Positions 36,226 to 45,762 of a stretch of DNA of 51,337 nt are shown here, piece after piece (positions within the stretch are counted from its first letter, which is position 1; each line of letters opens with the position of its first letter). The stretch comes from Flavobacteriaceae bacterium (GTDB taxonomy: Bacteria; Bacteroidota; Bacteroidia; Flavobacteriales; Flavobacteriaceae): the NCBI GenBank assembly GCA_023558315.1, contig JAMJVX010000035.1, positions 1-51,337 on the forward strand. The letters run 5' to 3'. Under the pieces are notes generated by a model, which was not told where the DNA came from, searched no databases, and worked only from the letters and a program-made list of their open reading frames with translations. Position numbers and translations under genes: made by a program.

Positions 36226-37606
36226 TTTTATCTCTTTGTTTTTTATAATTATCTCCAGAAGATTTTAAAATTGTTTTCACTTCTGCTTGGGCTATTACTG
36301 GAAAAGTTCTAGCATATAAAAGGAATAACGTAAAGAAAAATCCTATCGTTCCTATAAATATTCCTATATCTACAAATGTAGGAGAAAACATCGTCCATGA
36401 GGAGGGCAAGTAATCTCTATGAAGTGAGGATACAATAATCACAAATCGCTCAAACCACATTCCTATGTTTACAACAATAGAAATGATAAACGAAAATATG
36501 ATACTCGTTCGTAATTTTTTAAACCACATAAATTGTGGCGAAAACACATTACATGTCATCATTAGCAAGTACGCCCACCAGTAAGGACCTGTCGCTCTAT
36601 TCAAAAAGGCATATTGCTCATATTCTACTCCTGAATACCAAGCTATAAAAAGTTCGGTAATATACGCAACACCCACTATAGAACCTGTAATCATAATGAT
36701 TATATTCATCAATTCTATATGTTGAAGTGTGATATAATTTTCTAATCGTACTACTTTACGAACAATTATTAATAGTGTATTTACCATGGCAAATCCAGAA
36801 AATATTGCTCCTGCTACGAAGTAGGGCGGAAATATCGTTGTATGCCATCCTGGTATAACTGAAGTAGCAAAGTCAAAGGATACAATTGTATGTACAGAAA
36901 GTACTAAAGGCGTAGCCAATCCTGCCAATACTAAGGAAACTTCCTCAAAACGTTGCCAATCTTTTACTCTTCCTGTCCATCCAAAACTCAATAAACTATA
37001 TATTTTCTTTTGAAAAGGTTTAATAGCTCTATCTCTTATCATGGCAAAATCAGGGAGTAATCCTGTCCACCAAAACACTAAGGAAACAGATAAATAGGTA
37101 GAAATTGCAAATACGTCCCATAATAGTGGTGAGTTAAAATTCACCCACAAGGAGCCAAACGCGTTTGGCATTGGAAACAACCAATACATCAACCATGGGC
37201 GTCCCATGTGTATAATTGGAAACAATCCTGCTTGTATCACAGAAAATATCGTCATTGCCTCTGCGGAACGATTAATCGCCATTCTCCATTTTTGTCTAAA
37301 TAATAGTAGCACTGCGGAAATAAGTGTACCTGCGTGACCGATACCTACCCACCAAACAAAATTGGTGATATCCCATGCCCATCCTACGGTTTTATTCAAT
37401 CCCCAAGTACCTATTCCAGTAGATATGGTATAAATTATACAGCCCAATCCCCATAAAAAGGCAGTGAGCGAAATACCAAAAACAATCCACCATTGTTTAT
37501 TTGCTCGCGACTCTATCGGTGCAGCTATATCCACTGACACATCGTGATAACTCTTGCTACCTGTGACTAAGGGTCTTCTTATCGGGGCTTCGTAATGTGA
37601 ACTCAT
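36218..37606 (-). CDS. actC: Alternative complex III NrfD-like membrane subunit ActC
   Basis: 462 aa, about ten membrane helices, of the NrfD/PsrC polysulfide-reductase family. It forms the menaquinol-oxidising site with ActB. Typical family segments are seen: WWVGIGHAGTLISAVLLLFRQKWR, SAEAMTIFSVIQAGLFPIIHMGRPW, LWVNFNSPLLWDVFAISTYLSVS and PGWHTTIFPPYFVAGAIFSGFAMV. It follows the SDR gene by 40 bases rather than actB directly, and overlaps actD by eight bases. Confidence 0.95.
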   Translation of the reverse strand: MSSHYEAPIRRPLVTGSKSYHDVSVDIAAPIESRANKQWWIVFGISLTAFLWGLGCIIYTISTGIGTWGLNKTVGWAWDITNFVWWVGIGHAGTLISAVLLLFRQKWRMAINRSAEAMTIFSVIQAGLFPIIHMGRPWLMYWLFPMPNAFGSLWVNFNSPLLWDVFAISTYLSVSLVFWWTGLLPDFAMIRDRAIKPFQKKIYSLLSFGWTGRVKDWQRFEEVSLVLAGLATPLVLSVHTIVSFDFATSVIPGWHTTIFPPYFVAGAIFSGFAMVNTLLIIVRKVVRLENYITLQHIELMNIIIMITGSIVGVAYITELFIAWYSGVEYEQYAFLNRATGPYWWAYLLMMTCNVFSPQFMWFKKLRTSIIFSFIISIVVNIGMWFERFVIIVSSLHRDYLPSSWTMFSPTFVDIGIFIGTIGFFFTLFLLYARTFPVIAQAEVKTILKSSGDNYKKQRDKNE

Positions 37607-37646
37607 TTATATTCTTTTTAATTTTTAACTCGCTTTTTTAATACTT

Positions 37647-38615
37647 TTATTCCAATCCTACCAACTCTCTACTTACTTTAACTAACTTTTTAGCCGCTTC
37701 CATATCATTAGCATGCGGGTTTGGTGATGTCATAGGAAAGCCTCCTTTCTTACATTCCTTATCTTGATATAAAACGCTATGCTGACTAAAATACTTTCCA
37801 GAATGCTTAGTAGATTCCTCAGAAAGTAAACAATGTAAAGATGCCTGTGCTGATTCCCAACTGCTATCACTAAAATTTAATCCCGCAAATATGGGTTTAA
37901 GAATTGCCATTAAAACTTTCATCACAACATTACCTCCTCCACCAAAATTAGACCTTGCCCAACCTGGATGCACAGAGTATGTAGTTATTTTATCTTTTTT
38001 TACTCTTTCTGCTAATTCCATCGCATATTGTACTGAAGCAACTTTTGCTTCTCCATATGCGGCAAAATTATTATATTTTCTCTTTTTCCAGAGCAAATCA
38101 TCTAAATGCACTTGATATCTATTTTTTGGATTTCCTGCATGCACTACTGAGGAAAGAATCACCATTCGCGAAGGAGCGCTTTTCTTTAACACGTCTAAAA
38201 GCAATTCTGTCATCAAAAAATGACCAAAAAAACTTGCCGCCATTGTTATTTCAAACCCATCCTTAGTATATTGTGGTTTGTTATTCATATTTACCATTCC
38301 TGCGTTGCAGGCCAATCCATCTAAACGATTGTGTTTTTCTATAAATAATGTTACAAATGTTCTTACAGATTCTAAACTTGCCAAGTCACATTTAATAACT
38401 TCATAACTTCCTTTTAAATCGCTAAAGGATTTTACTACGGTTTCTCCTTTCTCAACGTTTCTACAAGCCATCACTACATGAGCGCCTTGTTTAACTAGTT
38501 GCTTGGTCGTTTCATATCCAACTCCAGAATTTGCTCCTGTAACTATATAGGTTTTTCCACTTATATCTTTTGATAAAGTAGTAGCATCACATTTTATTAA
38601 ATTCTTATTCGCCAT
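37647..38615 (-). CDS. Short-chain dehydrogenase/reductase inside the act operon
   Basis: 322 aa. Rossmann motif TGANSGVGYETTKQL (TGxxxGxG), NNAG-like CNAGMVN, and catalytic Tyr/Lys in AAYGEAKVA with the preceding Ser in VILSSVVHAG. The family is closest in layout to retinol-dehydrogenase or WWOX-like SDRs, as judged from the motif DGFEITMAASFFGHFLMTELLL. ACRN after the second strand (Arg) suggests NADP(H). The substrate is unknown. It lies 24 bases after actB and 40 before actC in the same orientation, so it must be cotranscribed, which is unusual for ACIII operons that I know. No signal peptide, so cytoplasmic. Confidence 0.88.
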   Translation of the reverse strand: MANKNLIKCDATTLSKDISGKTYIVTGANSGVGYETTKQLVKQGAHVVMACRNVEKGETVVKSFSDLKGSYEVIKCDLASLESVRTFVTLFIEKHNRLDGLACNAGMVNMNNKPQYTKDGFEITMAASFFGHFLMTELLLDVLKKSAPSRMVILSSVVHAGNPKNRYQVHLDDLLWKKRKYNNFAAYGEAKVASVQYAMELAERVKKDKITTYSVHPGWARSNFGGGGNVVMKVLMAILKPIFAGLNFSDSSWESAQASLHCLLSEESTKHSGKYFSQHSVLYQDKECKKGGFPMTSPNPHANDMEAAKKLVKVSRELVGLE

Positions 38616-38639
38616 ACCTATATTCCATTTATACCTCTC

Positions 38640-41600
38640 TTATGTATTTCTTACTTTTACTTGATACATTACATTAGGTTTTGTACCTACCTCTTCTAAT
38701 AGGTGATACATTCTGTCACTTTTTTGCAATTTTGCTATCTCACTCTCTTTATCATTCACATCCCCAAAAACAATGGCTCTACTTCCACATGCACTAGAAC
38801 ACGCTGTTTGAAACTCGCCATCTTTTATTTCTCTACCCTCTCTCTTAGCATCCAATATTACTTTTTGTGTTTTTTGAATACAGAAAGAACATTTTTCCAT
38901 CACTCCTCTTGAACGTACTACCACATCTGGATTTAATACCATTCTTCCTAAATCATTATTCATATGGTAGTCAAATTCATCATTTTGATTGTATAAGAAC
39001 CAGTTAAATCTACGTACTTTATAAGGGCAGTTATTCGCACAATAACGAGTACCTACACAACGATTATACGCCATTTGATTTTGTCCTTGTCTTCCATGTG
39101 AAGTCGCTGCCACTGGGCAAACTGTTTCACAAGGTGCATGATTACAATGTTGACACATTACGGGTTGGAACACTACTTGTGGATTTTCTGCTGCTTGTTC
39201 CATTTCCGAGAAAGATTTTAACGTCTTTCCTAACCCATTGCTGTTTTCTTTTTTCTCTACATCTTCTGCAAAAGAATCTTCTGAGGAATAGTATCTGTCT
39301 ATACGTAACCAATGCATATCTCTTGATTTTCTAACCTCTTCTTTTCCAACTACAGGCACGTTATTTTCTGCATGGCATGCAATCACACATGCGCCACAAC
39401 CAGTACATGCATTTAAGTCAATAGACATATTAAAAAAGTGACCCACTTCATTTTCAAATTCTTGCCAAATACTCACTTCTGGTGAAGTTACTTCTGTTTC
39501 TATATGGTTTTTGGATACTAATGGTATAGCATTCCAATATTTTTTATCTTTTGTGTTAAAAATCTCTAACGTAGTTTCTTTCACTACGCTATCTCTACCC
39601 ATCAAAGTATTGTGCAATTGCACACATGCAAATTCGTGAACTCCATCTACTTTAGAAATAGTTACTTTTTGAGAATTAGAGAAATTTTTATATAGCTGAT
39701 AGGCATTCACCCCTGTTTGCATTTCTGGTTTTAATCCTGCTTTACTTCCATATCCAAAAGAAAGTCCAATAGTCCCTTCTGCTTGACCGGGTTGAACTAT
39801 AACGGGAGTTTTTAATGTTTTTTCACCATTCTTTATCGCAATATATTGCCCATTCACTGCCCCATTGTCTTCTATAGAATTTTTAATTCCTAATTTTTCA
39901 GCATCTGTTATAGAAACTGTTGCGTAATTATCCCAAGAAACGCGTGTGATTGGATCTGGAAACTCTTGTAACCATGGGTTATTTGCTTGTCTTCCATCTC
40001 CCATACCTGTTTTAGAATAAAAAACAAGTTCAAAATCAGACCCATTTTCTTTGGGTACAATAGCTGGTATATCTATTTTCTTAAAACTGTTATTAAATGT
40101 TTTATCTGAAGCATAAAAACCATCGTGTAAGGCTTTATCCCAATTATATCCGTTTAAAACATTGTTATTCCAATGGTCTTTAATTGCATTGTAATAAGTC
40201 ATAGTTTCTCCAGACCACTTTAATAATGTATCTTGAAAAGAACGCGTATCGAAAAGGGGTCTAATCGTTGGCTGTGCTAAAAAGTACTGTCCTTTTTTAA
40301 ATTCATAATCTCCCCAATTTTCTAAATAATGAGGGATTGCTGCTACAAATTGACTGCCCAAAGCTGTTTCATCCTCTTTCGTTACAAAAGATACTGAGAC
40401 GCTCATTTTTTTAAGGGCTTTTGCAAAAGCATCTGCCTCTGGGAAACTATATAATGGATTCACTCCCATTGTAATAAGCCCAGACACTTCTCCTCTTATA
40501 GATTGAGAAATTAGGTTTTGTACTTTTTTTGAATTTCCTTGACGTATAAATCTTGGGTTATTTACATCAATTATTTCGCTATTCAATGCATTGTTAATTG
40601 CCAATACCATTTGCTGCGCTTCTACACTTTGTAATCCTGTAACTACAACCGACTTAGAACCATCTTTTGAAACTTTATCTATAATGTGATTTGCAATTTT
40701 TTCTAATCTTTCTAATATGTATCTCGAATGTTTTTTTACAACTTTAGCGTAAATATAGTTTAGCACTTCTTGTTGTTCGTATGTATTTAAGGGTACTCTT
40801 TTATCAGCATTTGCTCCAGCCAAACTCATATTTGCCTCTAATTGCATATGATAAGACATTTTTGCCTTTCCATGATTTTTATTTGGCACTCTTGATTTCG
40901 CATAAGACGAGTCAAATCCTCCTCCTTGCCAATCTCCTAAAATATCTGCTCCAATAGATACTATCACTTTTGCTTTATCAAAATGATAATCAGGTAATCC
41001 ACGTACACCATACGTTTTTTCAAAAGCGTCTAAGGCTTCAGATTCAGAAATAGCATCGTACACGATATGCTCTACATTTGGATATTGTGCTAAGAAATTA
41101 TCAATAATAGACTGAGTAGTTGGACTTGCAAAAGTTTGCGTTAACAGTACTACTTTTTTATTGGTAACTTTTAAAGCGTCTAATCTCGCTTTAACCTGAG
41201 TATCAAAGTCTTCCCAGCTTACATCATTTCCAAAGGCTTTAGGTCCTTGGATACGCATAATATCGTATAAGCCTAATACTGACGCATGTGTTCGCGCATT
41301 TGCACTACAAAAAGCATTTGCTTCTTTATTATTTTCTATTTTAATGGGGCGTCCCTCTCTAGTTTTTACCAAAACACTTCCAAAATCAAAACCATCTGCT
41401 ATCGCAGAAGCGTAATAATTGGCAATACCTGGGCGAATTTGTTCTGGTTGCACTACGTAAGGAACAGATTTAACCACTGGTCCTTCACAAGCAGCAACGG
41501 CTGCTACAGCTGTGCTAAATCCTACATATTTCAAAAAATCACGTCTCGTGGTAGATGAGGAATCCAACATTTGTTTGTCTCCTAAAAATTCTTCTACTGG

Positions 41601-41702
41601 AATCTTTTCTGCAAACTCATTATTCGCAATTTTATCAATCTTCTCTTTATTATTGCTATCTAACTCCGCTATTCCTTTCCAATATGTTTTTTGCTTTGAC
41701 AT
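38640..41702 (-). CDS. actB: Alternative complex III iron-sulfur/molybdopterin-fold subunit ActB
   Basis: 1020 aa. A twin-arginine motif (TTRRDFLKYVG, Arg53-Arg54) after a long 52-residue lead targets it across the membrane folded. The N-terminal two-thirds resemble molybdopterin oxidoreductases, although ActB in known complexes carries no molybdenum. The C-terminal third binds iron-sulfur clusters: CTGCGACVIACHAENN, CQHCNHAPCETVCP, CVGTRYCANNCPYKVRRFNW and CSFCIQKTQ with CSSACGSRAI. It passes electrons from quinol to ActA hemes. It lies 71 bases after actA and 24 before the SDR gene. Confidence 0.95.
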   Translation of the reverse strand: MSKQKTYWKGIAELDSNNKEKIDKIANNEFAEKIPVEEFLGDKQMLDSSSTTRRDFLKYVGFSTAVAAVAACEGPVVKSVPYVVQPEQIRPGIANYYASAIADGFDFGSVLVKTREGRPIKIENNKEANAFCSANARTHASVLGLYDIMRIQGPKAFGNDVSWEDFDTQVKARLDALKVTNKKVVLLTQTFASPTTQSIIDNFLAQYPNVEHIVYDAISESEALDAFEKTYGVRGLPDYHFDKAKVIVSIGADILGDWQGGGFDSSYAKSRVPNKNHGKAKMSYHMQLEANMSLAGANADKRVPLNTYEQQEVLNYIYAKVVKKHSRYILERLEKIANHIIDKVSKDGSKSVVVTGLQSVEAQQMVLAINNALNSEIIDVNNPRFIRQGNSKKVQNLISQSIRGEVSGLITMGVNPLYSFPEADAFAKALKKMSVSVSFVTKEDETALGSQFVAAIPHYLENWGDYEFKKGQYFLAQPTIRPLFDTRSFQDTLLKWSGETMTYYNAIKDHWNNNVLNGYNWDKALHDGFYASDKTFNNSFKKIDIPAIVPKENGSDFELVFYSKTGMGDGRQANNPWLQEFPDPITRVSWDNYATVSITDAEKLGIKNSIEDNGAVNGQYIAIKNGEKTLKTPVIVQPGQAEGTIGLSFGYGSKAGLKPEMQTGVNAYQLYKNFSNSQKVTISKVDGVHEFACVQLHNTLMGRDSVVKETTLEIFNTKDKKYWNAIPLVSKNHIETEVTSPEVSIWQEFENEVGHFFNMSIDLNACTGCGACVIACHAENNVPVVGKEEVRKSRDMHWLRIDRYYSSEDSFAEDVEKKENSNGLGKTLKSFSEMEQAAENPQVVFQPVMCQHCNHAPCETVCPVAATSHGRQGQNQMAYNRCVGTRYCANNCPYKVRRFNWFLYNQNDEFDYHMNNDLGRMVLNPDVVVRSRGVMEKCSFCIQKTQKVILDAKREGREIKDGEFQTACSSACGSRAIVFGDVNDKESEIAKLQKSDRMYHLLEEVGTKPNVMYQVKVRNT

Positions 41703-41773
41703 AATTTTAAATTTACTTTTTACTTTTACTTACTAAAAAATTAAAGGTGTTTTATTCTAATGAATTTAATCTG

Positions 41774-43057
41774 TTAATAATGACATTTAGCACATTCCAA
41801 ACCTCCCATTTCTGCAATGGTTAATTTTTCTACGCCATATTTTTTTGATAATTCTTCGTGTATTTTTTTATAATACTCATTACTTTTTAAATCAACATTT
41901 GTCTCTCTATGACAATCTATACACCAACCCATTGTTAATGGCGAATATTGATACATTACTTCCATTTCCTCAACAGGTCCATGACATTTTTGACAATCTA
42001 CACCAGCTACTTCTACGTGTTGAGAGTGGTTAAAATATACAAAATCTGGTAAATTGTGTATTCGTACCCATTTTACTGGTTGTGTCTCACCTGTATAACT
42101 TTGATTTTCTTCATCCCAGCCTACCGCTTTGTATAATTTTTTTATTTCCTCAGTATAGAATGCTTTTGTATATCCTTTATCTATATCTTCCTCGCCGTTA
42201 TATTCTGAGATGTTCTTGTGACAATTCATACATACATTTAATGCAGGTATCCCTGAGTGTTTAGATACACGAGATGAGGAATGACAATATTTACATTCTA
42301 TTTCATTGTCTCCTGCGTGAATTTTATGTGAATAATGTATCGGCTGAACGGGCATATATCCTTGGTCTACCCCTACTTGCATAAGGTAAGCATATCCGAA
42401 ATACGCAATAGATAACAACCCAAATATAGCTGTAAGTAATAATAAAAATTGATTCTTTATATAGGCTCTCCATATTGATTGGAGAGGGTTTTGTTTATTT
42501 TCTATGATTTCAACTCCATTAGCAATAGCGACTCTTTTCATAAATTTTCGCACTGCATAAAATAATACCGCTAAAAAGCTAAATACGATAAGCGAAAAAA
42601 TAATAATAAGTTGGTTCGTTTTTGCAGAGATATTTGCCGAGTGAACAATCTCAGTTGGTCCTGGTGTAGGCGCTTTATTTACTGGCGTAAAATCTGTATA
42701 GGCAATTATATTATCAATATCTTCATTTGATAATTGGGGGAAAGCGGTCATAGGAGATTTATTAAACTCTTCCCAAATAGCTACCGCTTGAGCGTCGCCT
42801 GATTTAATTACGGCAGCACTGTTTTTAACCCATTTATAAATCCATTCTATATCGTATTTTTCTGACACTCCTTTTAAAGCAGGTCCTACTGATTTTTTAT
42901 TTAATTTGTGGCACGCCGCACAATTAGAGTTAAACAGTTTCTTTCCTGCCAATACTTCTGGAGGGGTTGTTTCTTGTGAAAAACTAAAACAAGTAAATAA
43001 AAAAACTAGGGATATACTAAATATAAGTGATTTATTGTTCTTCATAAATATCTTCAT
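41774..43057 (-). CDS. actA: Alternative complex III multiheme cytochrome c subunit ActA, six heme sites
   Basis: 427 aa, first gene of the act-cox operon. A signal peptide (about 1-28) is followed by a monoheme cytochrome c domain (about 34-128, CAACHKLNKKSVGPALKG), a membrane helix (about 152-173), a second helix (about 205-226), and the pentaheme ActA domain. The five C-terminal sites are CKYCH, CMNCH, CQKCH, CIDCH and CAKCH (close to the C-terminus, CAKCHY). The total is therefore six CXXCH. ActA accepts electrons from ActB and passes them to ActE. Transcription probably starts from the -7 box at 43078-43085, 20 bases upstream. A second Met at 43045 (residue 5) is a possible start. Confidence 0.94.
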   Translation of the reverse strand: MKIFMKNNKSLIFSISLVFLFTCFSFSQETTPPEVLAGKKLFNSNCAACHKLNKKSVGPALKGVSEKYDIEWIYKWVKNSAAVIKSGDAQAVAIWEEFNKSPMTAFPQLSNEDIDNIIAYTDFTPVNKAPTPGPTEIVHSANISAKTNQLIIIFSLIVFSFLAVLFYAVRKFMKRVAIANGVEIIENKQNPLQSIWRAYIKNQFLLLLTAIFGLLSIAYFGYAYLMQVGVDQGYMPVQPIHYSHKIHAGDNEIECKYCHSSSRVSKHSGIPALNVCMNCHKNISEYNGEEDIDKGYTKAFYTEEIKKLYKAVGWDEENQSYTGETQPVKWVRIHNLPDFVYFNHSQHVEVAGVDCQKCHGPVEEMEVMYQYSPLTMGWCIDCHRETNVDLKSNEYYKKIHEELSKKYGVEKLTIAEMGGLECAKCHY

Positions 43058-43077
43058 TCTGAATACTAAAAAGTATG

Positions 43078-43085
43078 CAAATATA
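43078..43085 (-). promoter_or_regulatory. Predicted -7 box (TATATTTG) of the act-cox operon
   Basis: Minus-strand exact TAnnTTTG match 20 bases before the ActA start, in the gap after the propeller lipoprotein stop. It would drive nine genes down to the terminator at 30834-30863. Confidence 0.6.
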
Positions 43086-43135
43086 AATAATATGTAATAA
43101 ATTCCTTTTTTTTAATAAAAAAATCTACATTTATT

Positions 43136-44497
43136 TTACTTCCATTTTGCGATAAACAAATCTTTATCTCCTTTAGCCTTATTTAAAAAGTCATGGTCGT
43201 TGCTTTCTGTAGAACCTGTAACAAATATTTCCCCATTTGAATTTACTACTACGTCATATGCTAAATCGTTTTTGCTACCGCCTATGGTATAGGCTGCAAC
43301 TAGGGATTTGTTTCTAAGTATATGTAGCAACAATACATCATTTTCCCCTCTATTAGTAGCTAAATTAGAATTATCGCTGCGGGTATATCCTGTAACAAAA
43401 TATTGTTCTGAGAAATTCGCATTTGCAATATCTCCATTTACGATTGACTCAGCTGTATCAAATTCTGTCCCCCCATAATTCCTACTTTGATTTAGGTTCC
43501 CATTTGTATCCACTTCTATAACCCATGCATCTGAATTTCCAAAATTATTTAAAACATCCCCATCATTACTAATCGTATTTCCTGCAATTAGATACGTGCC
43601 TTCTCTACTCTGCACGATAGATTTAGCCTGATCTGTACCTGTTCCGCCTACAGATTTTTGCCATAGTAGTTTTCCACTTCCATTTATTTTGACTATCCAT
43701 ATATCATAACTTCCTTTTGGATTTGTAATATCACTGTCAGTACTTTCAGAAAATCCTACCAACACAAAATCCCCCTCACGTGTTTGTATCGCTTGATAAG
43801 AACGGTCATTATTAGTTCCTCCGAAATACCTTCTCCATACCTTATTGCCATCGGCGTCTAATTTTATCGCCCAAAACTCTCCCGCGCCATGTTTATTTTG
43901 TTTATCGTTACCTTCTCCATTAGATGCCGTTACATCAAAAAATCCATTGACAAAATAGCCTCCATCAGAAGTAGGTATGATTGAATAGGCATGGTCATGA
44001 CCTGAAAATCCATAACTTTTTTCCCATAAAATTGTTCCGTTTTTATCAGTTTTAAAAATCCAAAAATCGTGGAAGCCCTCATTATTTGATGCATCTCCAT
44101 CGCTACTTTGGCTATAGCCTGCAATAGTATAGCTTTCATCTGAGTTTTGAATAATAGACTGCCCCCTGTCATCTCCACTTCCTCCATAAGTTTTGCTCCA
44201 TTGTTTCTCTCCAAGAGAATCTAATTTAAGTAACCAAATATCACTTATAGAAGCATTTTTATCTGTAATGTCACCATCAGTACTTTTAGTATTTCCTAAA
44301 ATGGCAAACCCTTTATCCTTTGTTGCAATTATAGCGTGTCCTATATCTTCATTGGACCCTCCATAGGTTTTAACCCATTCTAAATTTAGTAAATAATTAG
44401 GAGACGGAGTTGGCTCGGGAGGGTTAACTGGTGTCAAATCACAACTATCCAGTAGTATAAAAAGAAACCCAACTATACTTAATTTAAATATTTTCAT
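43136..44497 (-). CDS. Lipoprotein with seven propeller repeats
   Basis: 453 aa. Lipobox LLDSCD (Cys19), then a Pro-rich linker (NPPEPTPSPNY). The rest consists of seven repeats of about 58 residues, each starting with a variant of YGGS..D.G.SI and continuing GY.....G...STDGD......D.W..K.D..G. First lines: YGGSNEDIGH, YGGSGDDRGQ, YGFSGHDHAY, FGGTNNDRSY, VGGTGTDQAK, YGGTEFDTAE, IGGSKNDLAY. Seven units suggest a seven-bladed beta-propeller exposed at the cell surface. Family resemblance is to Bacteroidetes T9SS-linked or SBBP-like propellers, but no sorting domain is present. It is last in the three-gene unit from 47826. Confidence 0.82.
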   Translation of the reverse strand: MKIFKLSIVGFLFILLDSCDLTPVNPPEPTPSPNYLLNLEWVKTYGGSNEDIGHAIIATKDKGFAILGNTKSTDGDITDKNASISDIWLLKLDSLGEKQWSKTYGGSGDDRGQSIIQNSDESYTIAGYSQSSDGDASNNEGFHDFWIFKTDKNGTILWEKSYGFSGHDHAYSIIPTSDGGYFVNGFFDVTASNGEGNDKQNKHGAGEFWAIKLDADGNKVWRRYFGGTNNDRSYQAIQTREGDFVLVGFSESTDSDITNPKGSYDIWIVKINGSGKLLWQKSVGGTGTDQAKSIVQSREGTYLIAGNTISNDGDVLNNFGNSDAWVIEVDTNGNLNQSRNYGGTEFDTAESIVNGDIANANFSEQYFVTGYTRSDNSNLATNRGENDVLLLHILRNKSLVAAYTIGGSKNDLAYDVVVNSNGEIFVTGSTESNDHDFLNKAKGDKDLFIAKWK

Positions 44498-44508
44498 AAT
44501 TTTTAATT

Positions 44509-45759
44509 TTATTGTTTTTTTATGACAAAAAGTCCTGAATTAATATCACTAATGAGTATTTTTCCACTTTCAAAGAAGGGATACAAATTCCATGCCCCAT
44601 TAAAGTTTGCACTATTATTTTCAGGGTATGTATCAAAATAGCCCGTTTCAGTTAAATTTCTGTTACTTACATCACTAATATCTATAAAACGAACTCCCGC
44701 TGTATATGCTGATTGATAAAAAGTATCCCCCTTGACATATCCGTTATGGTCAATAGCATTGGTAGTTCCTAAATAGGTTGTATGTAGAATGGGATTATCA
44801 AGGTCTTGCAAATCAAATACAAGGGTTTTTGTCTTATTTCCATATTGTTGTTCATCTAACTCATCTCCAAAGAAAAAGTAACGATGGTCTTCAGAAATCC
44901 ATCCTTGATGGGAATACCCAGAACTTGGATAGGTTGCTTCCGAAATTTTATGTGGATTAGATTTATCCGTAACATCTAAAATAACAACTCTATTATTAAA
45001 TCCATAATCACTATTGCTAAGTAATAGAATCTCATTTCCAGAATAGGCTTTGTCTGGGCCTTTATAATTTATTACTTGTAAATCATGGGTGTAATTATCA
45101 GCGCCATAACCCCCTACTATATTTGGACTTGCAGGGGCTTGAATGTCAATAAATACAGGACCTCCACTATGTTTATTACTTCCTACAACATAAGCAAAGC
45201 CTGTTTCCTCATTAATGGCAAGATTATGAGCCCTACTAATATCAGAAGAAAAAAATTGTGTCCCACTAAAAGTCTTTTTGTCTGAAATACCTTCTAAATT
45301 TGTTAAATCAAACACCTGTAATCCATGTCCATATGATTCCTTTACCGAGTATAAATAGTTTTTATATACCTTCATATCTCCCCAATCGCTATTACTTGAT
45401 GCACTTGCTAACTTCCCTAGATATATTGGATTATCTGGTGTAATATTTACGAAACCAACCCCATCATTTAATCCTATAATAGCATATTCATTTCCATTGC
45501 TATCTGTCCATCCCCAACTGTCGTTTGCTGCTGTAGTTTCAAAGGTTTCTAAAGAAATAAGAGATATTAAATTATATCCTTTACAAGGAAATCCTCCTGC
45601 TTTGTTATTGAGACATTCTATTTGAGTAGTGTCTTTAAATGATGTTGGATAATCAGGTTCAGGTTCTGAGGGTTCTTTTTCCGTATCAATCAAAGTGCAA
45701 AACGTGAGCGTAAAAGCGCTAAGTATTATAATAAAAGTTGATAATTTAATTTCTATCAT
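44509..45759 (-). CDS. Choice-of-anchor B family lipoprotein
   Basis: 416 aa. Lipobox LTFCTL (Cys21), then an acidic linker (EKEPSEPEPDYP). The conserved beta-propeller core fits the choice-of-anchor B family: CLNNKAGGFPCKGYNLISLISL, SWGWTDSNGNEYAIIGLNDGVGFVNIT, SNSDWGDMKVYKNYLYSVKE, GGYGADNYTHDLQVINYKGP and AIDHNGYVKGDTFYQSAYTAGVRFIDIS. The family is named for its variable cell-surface anchor (lipoprotein in this case). Its biochemical role is not known. Gaps to neighbours are 11 and 3 bases, so it is part of the same transcript as the membrane protein and the propeller lipoprotein. Confidence 0.85.
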   Translation of the reverse strand: MIEIKLSTFIIILSAFTLTFCTLIDTEKEPSEPEPDYPTSFKDTTQIECLNNKAGGFPCKGYNLISLISLETFETTAANDSWGWTDSNGNEYAIIGLNDGVGFVNITPDNPIYLGKLASASSNSDWGDMKVYKNYLYSVKESYGHGLQVFDLTNLEGISDKKTFSGTQFFSSDISRAHNLAINEETGFAYVVGSNKHSGGPVFIDIQAPASPNIVGGYGADNYTHDLQVINYKGPDKAYSGNEILLLSNSDYGFNNRVVILDVTDKSNPHKISEATYPSSGYSHQGWISEDHRYFFFGDELDEQQYGNKTKTLVFDLQDLDNPILHTTYLGTTNAIDHNGYVKGDTFYQSAYTAGVRFIDISDVSNRNLTETGYFDTYPENNSANFNGAWNLYPFFESGKILISDINSGLFVIKKQ

Positions 45760-45762
45760 TGA

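Noticed and set aside
37647-38615. Naming the SDR a protochlorophyllide reductase or retinol dehydrogenase
   Set aside because: Motifs resemble that branch, but no chlorophyll or carotenoid genes are present in the window and SDR substrate cannot be read from sequence.
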